DNA of 64,000 bases, from contig JBBRXP010000006.1 of the NCBI GenBank assembly GCA_038238555.1, forward strand, positions 4,311 through 68,310. The letters run 5' to 3'. The stretch comes from JANNXQ01 sp038238555 (GTDB lineage Bacteria; Verrucomicrobiota; Verrucomicrobiia; Chthoniobacterales; Chthoniobacteraceae). The position numbers and the translations under genes were made by a program. Of this stretch, positions 60,225 to 64,000 are shown one piece after another. Within the stretch, counting starts at the first letter, position 1. Each line of letters opens with the position of its first letter. Below the pieces are notes generated by a model. That model saw only the letters and a list, made by a program, of their open reading frames with translations. It was not told the origin of the DNA and ran no database searches.

Positions 60225-61040
60225 TTACTTTCCGCCTGCCCCGAAGCCCTTCTCCGGCGTGCCATCGGCGCCAAGATGGCCGGTGGCCCAGAGCATTCCG
60301 CGCGTGATGAGATCGAGGTAACGCCCATCTTCCACGGTCTCATTGTTGTGGCCTACGGTAGTGCTGAAGATGCGCGTTTTTTTCGGCCCGTACTCGTTGG
60401 TCCACGCGACCACGAAATCATTTTCCTGTTCCTTGCCGTTCTTCCTCACCGTCTGCGTGCCGCGCGCGATGGGCTGGGCGGTGAAGATTTTGACGTTGTT
60501 GTAGTGCTCTTCCTTGATGGTGGTCCAATCGGCGAGCCCCTTGGCGATCGGCGAACTCTTATCGACGAAGCGGATGGCGATCGGCTCCTGCGGGCCGTGG
60601 CCGCTGGATTGCAAACCGAGATATTCAAACCAAAAGGCGTGCGGCGTGCCGGGCTCGGCGGGTTCTTTGGGATCGCCGATGCGGTAGCAGTGCATGGCGC
60701 AGTGCAGGTTCAAGCCGGGGATGCCGTCGCGATGCGGCTTGAGCACGCCTTCGACCACGGCCGGGTCATTGATCTCGGCGGCGCATTCGTCGTGAATGAC
60801 GAGGGCGTATCCTTTCGCGTAATCGGGATTGCCGTAAATGGGCAGCGGCGGCTTGGTGGATTTGTCGTCGGTGTGAATTTGATCCACCACCACATGGGCG
60901 CGCGCTTCGAGCCCGCGTTTCAAAATGTCTTTCTGTGCAGCGTAGTCGTGGCAGCAGCCGCCGGTGAGGAGGAGGATCTTGAGCGGCTCGGCGGCGAGCG
61001 TGGAGGCGGAGAGGAGGCAGAGGGCGAGAAGGAATTTCAT
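60225..61040 (-). CDS. Secreted ThuA-domain protein
   Basis: 271 residues. Signal peptide MKFLLALCLLSASTLAAE, then ThuA-like class I glutamine-amidotransferase fold (LKILLLTGGCCHDYAAQKDILKRGLE; GLNLHCAMHCYRIG; KTRIFSTTVGHNNETV). These proteins are abundant in Verrucomicrobiota and Planctomycetota and are linked to sugar metabolism, exact reaction unknown. ATG 61040 starts at the signal peptide. Confidence 0.88.
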   Translation of the reverse strand: MKFLLALCLLSASTLAAEPLKILLLTGGCCHDYAAQKDILKRGLEARAHVVVDQIHTDDKSTKPPLPIYGNPDYAKGYALVIHDECAAEINDPAVVEGVLKPHRDGIPGLNLHCAMHCYRIGDPKEPAEPGTPHAFWFEYLGLQSSGHGPQEPIAIRFVDKSSPIAKGLADWTTIKEEHYNNVKIFTAQPIARGTQTVRKNGKEQENDFVVAWTNEYGPKKTRIFSTTVGHNNETVEDGRYLDLITRGMLWATGHLGADGTPEKGFGAGGK

Positions 61041-61065
61041 GAGCACTGCATAGGGCACGCGCCCA

Positions 61066-61220
61066 GGAAATCCAACCAGAACATCCAACATCCAACACCC
61101 CAGATTCAATGGACGCTGCGTGTGGGCTCCCCGGGGAGGCGTGGATTGGATGTTGGATGTTGAATGCTGAATGTTGGATGTTTTCCGGCGGCGGCTTCGA
61201 GTTTGGAATTTGGAATTTCC
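61066..61220. repeat. Inverted ATCCAACATCCAACA repeat between ThuA gene and cdsA
   Basis: aacatccaacatccaaca (about 61079-61096) and tggatgttggatgttgaatg plus atgttggatgtt (61146-61182) form an inverted arrangement around a GC-rich centre. A TTTGGAATTTGGAATTT iteration follows at 61202-61219. A dispersed intergenic element type known from related genomes; may act as terminator-like hairpin. Confidence 0.55.
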
Positions 61221-61247
61221 CCTGCTTGCCTTCCTCCCAAAAAACGC

Positions 61248-62129
61248 ATGACCGATAAGAAGCTCGTATTCCTCCGCCGCCTCGGCAGCTCGATGGCCGT
61301 TTGGGCCGTGGCGCTGTGGATTATTTTCGCGGGCTACGAGCCGGGATTCTTTGTGCTCATCGCCGGCCTTGGGCTGGTGGGATTGTGGGAGTACTACACG
61401 ATGCTCGATCACAAGCGGCTGCCGAACTTCAAGGTCATCGGCATGCTTTGCGGCGCGCTGTTGAGCTTCGGGAGCTTCTACTGGCTGAGCCACGTGGGGG
61501 CGGCCAAGACCTATGACTTCGAGATGTCCTCGCTGTTGCTCTTTCTGCTCGTGGTCTTCGCGCGGCAAATGTTTCAAAAGACGCGCGACATTCTTCCCCT
61601 CGAGACCATGGCGTTCACGATCTTCGGTTTGTTTTATGTGCCGTGGTTGTTTTCCTTCGTCACCAAGATCGTCTATCTCGTGCCGCGCGACGCGGCGGGG
61701 CACGTGACTGGGCACTTCTACGTGCTGTGGCTCGTGGTGGTCACGAAGTTCAGCGACATGGGCGCCTACGTCACCGGCTCGCTCTTCGGCCGGCACCCGC
61801 TGGTGCCACACATCTCGCCCAAGAAAACGTGGGAAGGCTTCTTCGGCGCGCTCGCCTTTTCCACCGCGGGCGGTTGCGGATTGCTCGCGCTGCTCGGCCC
61901 GAGGCTGGGCTACTTGCATCAGAGAGACGCAGTCGTGTTAGGGCTCGGGCTCGGCTTTGCGGCCATCATCGGCGACCTCGCGGAGTCGATCGTAAAACGC
62001 AGCGCCGACGTGAAGGACTCCGGCACGCTGCTGCCGGGCATCGGCGGCGCGCTCGACTTGATCGACTCGATCCTCTTCACCGCGCCGCTCATGTTTTTCT
62101 ACCTGCGCTTCGTCGCGGGGCTTGCGTAA
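61248..62129 (+). CDS. cdsA: Phosphatidate cytidylyltransferase (CDP-diglyceride synthase)
   Basis: 293 residues, polytopic membrane protein that makes CDP-diacylglycerol from CTP and phosphatidate. The family signature GDLAESIVKRSADVKDSGTLLPGIGGALDLIDSI is complete near the C-terminus, with SPKKTWEGFFGAL before it. ATG 61248 was chosen after the repeat region. dxr follows after 9 bp; the cdsA-dxr order is common in bacteria. Confidence 0.96.
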   Translation: MTDKKLVFLRRLGSSMAVWAVALWIIFAGYEPGFFVLIAGLGLVGLWEYYTMLDHKRLPNFKVIGMLCGALLSFGSFYWLSHVGAAKTYDFEMSSLLLFLLVVFARQMFQKTRDILPLETMAFTIFGLFYVPWLFSFVTKIVYLVPRDAAGHVTGHFYVLWLVVVTKFSDMGAYVTGSLFGRHPLVPHISPKKTWEGFFGALAFSTAGGCGLLALLGPRLGYLHQRDAVVLGLGLGFAAIIGDLAESIVKRSADVKDSGTLLPGIGGALDLIDSILFTAPLMFFYLRFVAGLA

Positions 62130-62138
62130 GCTGCGCGG

Positions 62139-63242
62139 ATGAGACAACGCCGCGTCGTCATCCTCGGCTCCACTGGCAGCATCGGCGAGAGCGCGCGGAA
62201 AGTGGCGCGGGACATCCCGGAGCGGATGAAAATCGTCGGCATGTCCGCGCATTCCTCCCGCGAAAAACTCAACGCGGCGGCCAGGGAATTTCCCGAGGCA
62301 CAGCTCTGCATCTCCGGCGACGGCGGCGAGGAAGGCCTCATCGAACTTGCGACGATGACCGAAGCCGACATGGTGCTCATCGCCATCGTCGGCACCGCCG
62401 GCTTGCGGCCCGCGCTCGCGGCCATCGAGGCGGGAAAAGACATCGCCGTAGCGAGCAAGGAAATCCTGGTGATGGCCGGCGAAGCCGTGATGAACGCCGC
62501 GCGCCGCAAAGGCGTGCGCGTGCTGCCGGTGGACAGCGAGCACAACGCGATCTTCCAATGTCTCGAGGGGCGCGGCACCGCTGAAGTGAAGCGGTTGATC
62601 CTCACCGCGAGCGGCGGGCCTTTCCGCACCTGGCCAGCGGAAAAGCTCGCCTCCGTCACACCCGAGCAAGCGCTCAAGCATCCGACTTGGAACATGGGCG
62701 CGAAGATCACCATCGACTCCGCGACCCTCTTCAACAAAGGTCTCGAGATGATCGAAGCGCGCTGGCTCTTCGACGTGGAGATGGCCCGCGTGGAAGTCAT
62801 CGTTCATCCGCAGTCGATCATTCACTCGATGGTTGAATTCATCGACGGCTCGACGCTCGCGCAGCTCTCGACCACCGACATGTGCTTCCCCATCCAATAC
62901 GCCGTCACCTATCCCGACCGCGTGCCAAACACATTGCCCCCGCTGGATTTCGCGGCGATCGCCCGACTCGACTTCGAGGCTCCGCGACGCGACGTCTTTC
63001 CCGCGCTCGATCTCGCGCGCTGGGCCGGCGAGACCGGCGGCACGCTGCCCGCCGTGCTCAACGCCGCCAACGAAATCGCAGTCGCCACCTTCCTTGATCG
63101 CAGCTGCTCTTTCCCCGCGATCTGGCAAACGGTCGAACGCACCATGCGCGAGCATCAAGCCACCCCGCACGCCGATCTCGACACGATCTTAGCCGCCGAC
63201 CGCTGGGCGCGAGTGCGAGCCGCCGAATTGTCCTCCAAGTAA
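62139..63242 (+). CDS. dxr: 1-deoxy-D-xylulose-5-phosphate reductoisomerase
   Basis: 367 residues. NADPH-binding ILGSTGSIGESARKV at the N-terminus, ASKEILVMAGE, VDSEHNAIFQCL and ASGGPFRTWP with the metal and substrate residues, and PTWNMGAKITIDSATLFNKGLEMIEARWLF. Converts DXP to MEP, the committed step of the non-mevalonate isoprenoid pathway. Intact and in operon with cdsA. Confidence 0.97.
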   Translation: MRQRRVVILGSTGSIGESARKVARDIPERMKIVGMSAHSSREKLNAAAREFPEAQLCISGDGGEEGLIELATMTEADMVLIAIVGTAGLRPALAAIEAGKDIAVASKEILVMAGEAVMNAARRKGVRVLPVDSEHNAIFQCLEGRGTAEVKRLILTASGGPFRTWPAEKLASVTPEQALKHPTWNMGAKITIDSATLFNKGLEMIEARWLFDVEMARVEVIVHPQSIIHSMVEFIDGSTLAQLSTTDMCFPIQYAVTYPDRVPNTLPPLDFAAIARLDFEAPRRDVFPALDLARWAGETGGTLPAVLNAANEIAVATFLDRSCSFPAIWQTVERTMREHQATPHADLDTILAADRWARVRAAELSSK

Positions 63243-63568
63243 ACGGTTGAAGCGGTAGCTGCGAGCTTCAGACCGATTTCCGGCCTTGAACCTTTCCGAG
63301 GATCGCCGTCGCGCGCGGCGAGGCCTGATGCGCATCGGGCCACCCAGCACGGCTTCGGGTTTCGCAGCGGGCTGCACTTTGGGTTTTTGCTCGGACGCTG
63401 GAGCATGGGGCTAACCTGTCATGGGCGTCCGATAGGAGCGAGAGGTACCTTCCCGGAATCAGATATCGATTTGGCTCGACGCTGGGGGCGGGGCGGGGGA
63501 GCATACGCGGCCTTTCGCGGGGAAGCGTTCGCGAGCGGACCATCCCCCGAAGCTTGAGAACAAAGAAC
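63243..63568. other. Intergenic leader region, no gene recognised
   Basis: 326 bp between dxr and the repeat protein. G-rich stretch (gctgggggcggggcgggggag, about 63483) and palindromic ttcgcggggaagcgttcgcgagc near 63520. No promoter, RNA or frame that I can support. Confidence 0.4.
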
Positions 63569-64000
63569 ATGCAAGCACCTCGTCTCGTCGCCACCCTCGT
63601 CTGCGCCGTGCTCACGGTCTTCAGCCACCCGGCCGCCGCCGCACCCGGCCAACTGGACACCAGCTTCGGAATCGGAGGCAAGGTGACCACCGACATTGGA
63701 AGCAGCAACGACGTAGGAAACAGCGTGGCGGTGCAGAGCGATGGGAAGATCGTCGTCGCTGGGTATTCCTTCACCGGCAACTTCGACCTCGCGGTGGTGC
63801 GCTACAACCCCAATGGAAGCTTGGACACGACCTTCAACGGCACGGGCAAGGTGACCACCGCCATTGGAAGCACCGACGACTACGGATTCAGCGTGGCGGT
63901 GGAGCTCTATGTGTTGATCGTCGTCGCGGGGTTGTCCTCCATCAGCAGCAACGACGACTTCGCGGTGGTGCGCTACAACCCCAATGGAAGCTTGGACACG
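63569..64000 (+). CDS. Delta-60 repeat (TIGR02608-type) secreted protein, partial
   Basis: 144 residues in view. Signal peptide MQAPRLVATLVCAVLTVFSHPAAAA, then repeats of about 50-60 residues: LDTSFGIGGKVTTDIGS...VAVQSDGKIVVAGYS...DLAVVRYNPNGSLDT. The second unit has VAVELYVLIVVAG where VAVQSDGKIVVAG is expected. Runs off the window. Beta-propeller-like extracellular protein common in Verrucomicrobiota. Confidence 0.88.
   Translation, partial: MQAPRLVATLVCAVLTVFSHPAAAAPGQLDTSFGIGGKVTTDIGSSNDVGNSVAVQSDGKIVVAGYSFTGNFDLAVVRYNPNGSLDTTFNGTGKVTTAIGSTDDYGFSVAVELYVLIVVAGLSSISSNDDFAVVRYNPNGSLDT

Noticed and set aside
1..64000. CRISPR arrays, rRNA operons and insertion sequences with terminal repeats
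   Set aside because: No regularly spaced direct repeats, rRNA-like stretches or IS-type transposase genes with inverted ends were seen. The TnpV-like ORF alone is not an IS.

Overview
The window is GC-rich. The intact core genes at its right end (infA, cdsA, dxr), the ThuA-domain protein, the PurA-like DUF3276 protein, the delta-60 repeat protein and the short intergenic word repeats together suggest a Verrucomicrobiota-type bacterium. This is inferred from gene content; no rRNA is present.

Layout. (1) 1-11 kb: the N-terminal 710 residues of a large STAND-type P-loop NTPase on the minus strand. Next is a nucleotide-metabolism operon with two NrdR-box-like sites, a cobalamin riboswitch and an intrinsic terminator ahead of nrdB-nrdA-dcd. 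Then come metE/metR in divergent orientation and a Cys-rich copper-storage-like protein. RNR class I and MetE are both B12-independent isozymes. NrdB has Leu at the radical-Tyr position and nrdA has an in-frame TAG. (2) 11-26 kb: a dense defence-like region. It holds a four-gene ubiquitin-like conjugation operon (di-Ubl, E2, JAB protease, E1), a divergent sigma-factor/unknown/ImmA-IrrE trio, a HEPN-like protein, an AbiEi-Fic fusion, an AlbA_2 protein, a VOC-TIR gene pair, a SEC-C protein, a beta-beta-alpha-Me nuclease, and a subtilase/MBL-hydrolase pair. (3) 26-39 kb: a ScpB-like gene, a tyrosine recombinase and a D2-type Clp ATPase, facing a type IV secretion cluster (VirB2, 3, 4, 5, 6, 8, 9 and 10-like plus lipoproteins). 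(4) 40-48 kb: an intact four-gene Wadjet-type SMC system. (5) 48-54 kb: a large polyvalent helicase gene broken by an AT-richer type II restriction-modification cassette and then truncated into an asparagine-synthetase/lasso-cyclase-like gene. (6) 55-57.8 kb: a second copper-storage-like gene, two XRE regulators and ParA plus an RHH partner. (7) The 3' half of a tRNA-Gly(CCC) at 57946-57988, then chromosome-like genes to the end.

Interpretation. Much of 1-57.9 kb looks like an integrative element whose right attachment site is the tRNA-Gly fragment; the left end, relaxase and coupling protein are not in view. A recurring 16-bp palindrome (consensus GCTCCYRAACSRGAGC) lies in front of the clp/virB2, helicase, XRE and parA genes and looks like an element-wide operator. 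At least eight genes between 22 and 52 kb carry single-base frameshifts, often in homopolymers, while the Wadjet and ubiquitin-like cargo is intact. This is either backbone decay or consensus sequencing error.
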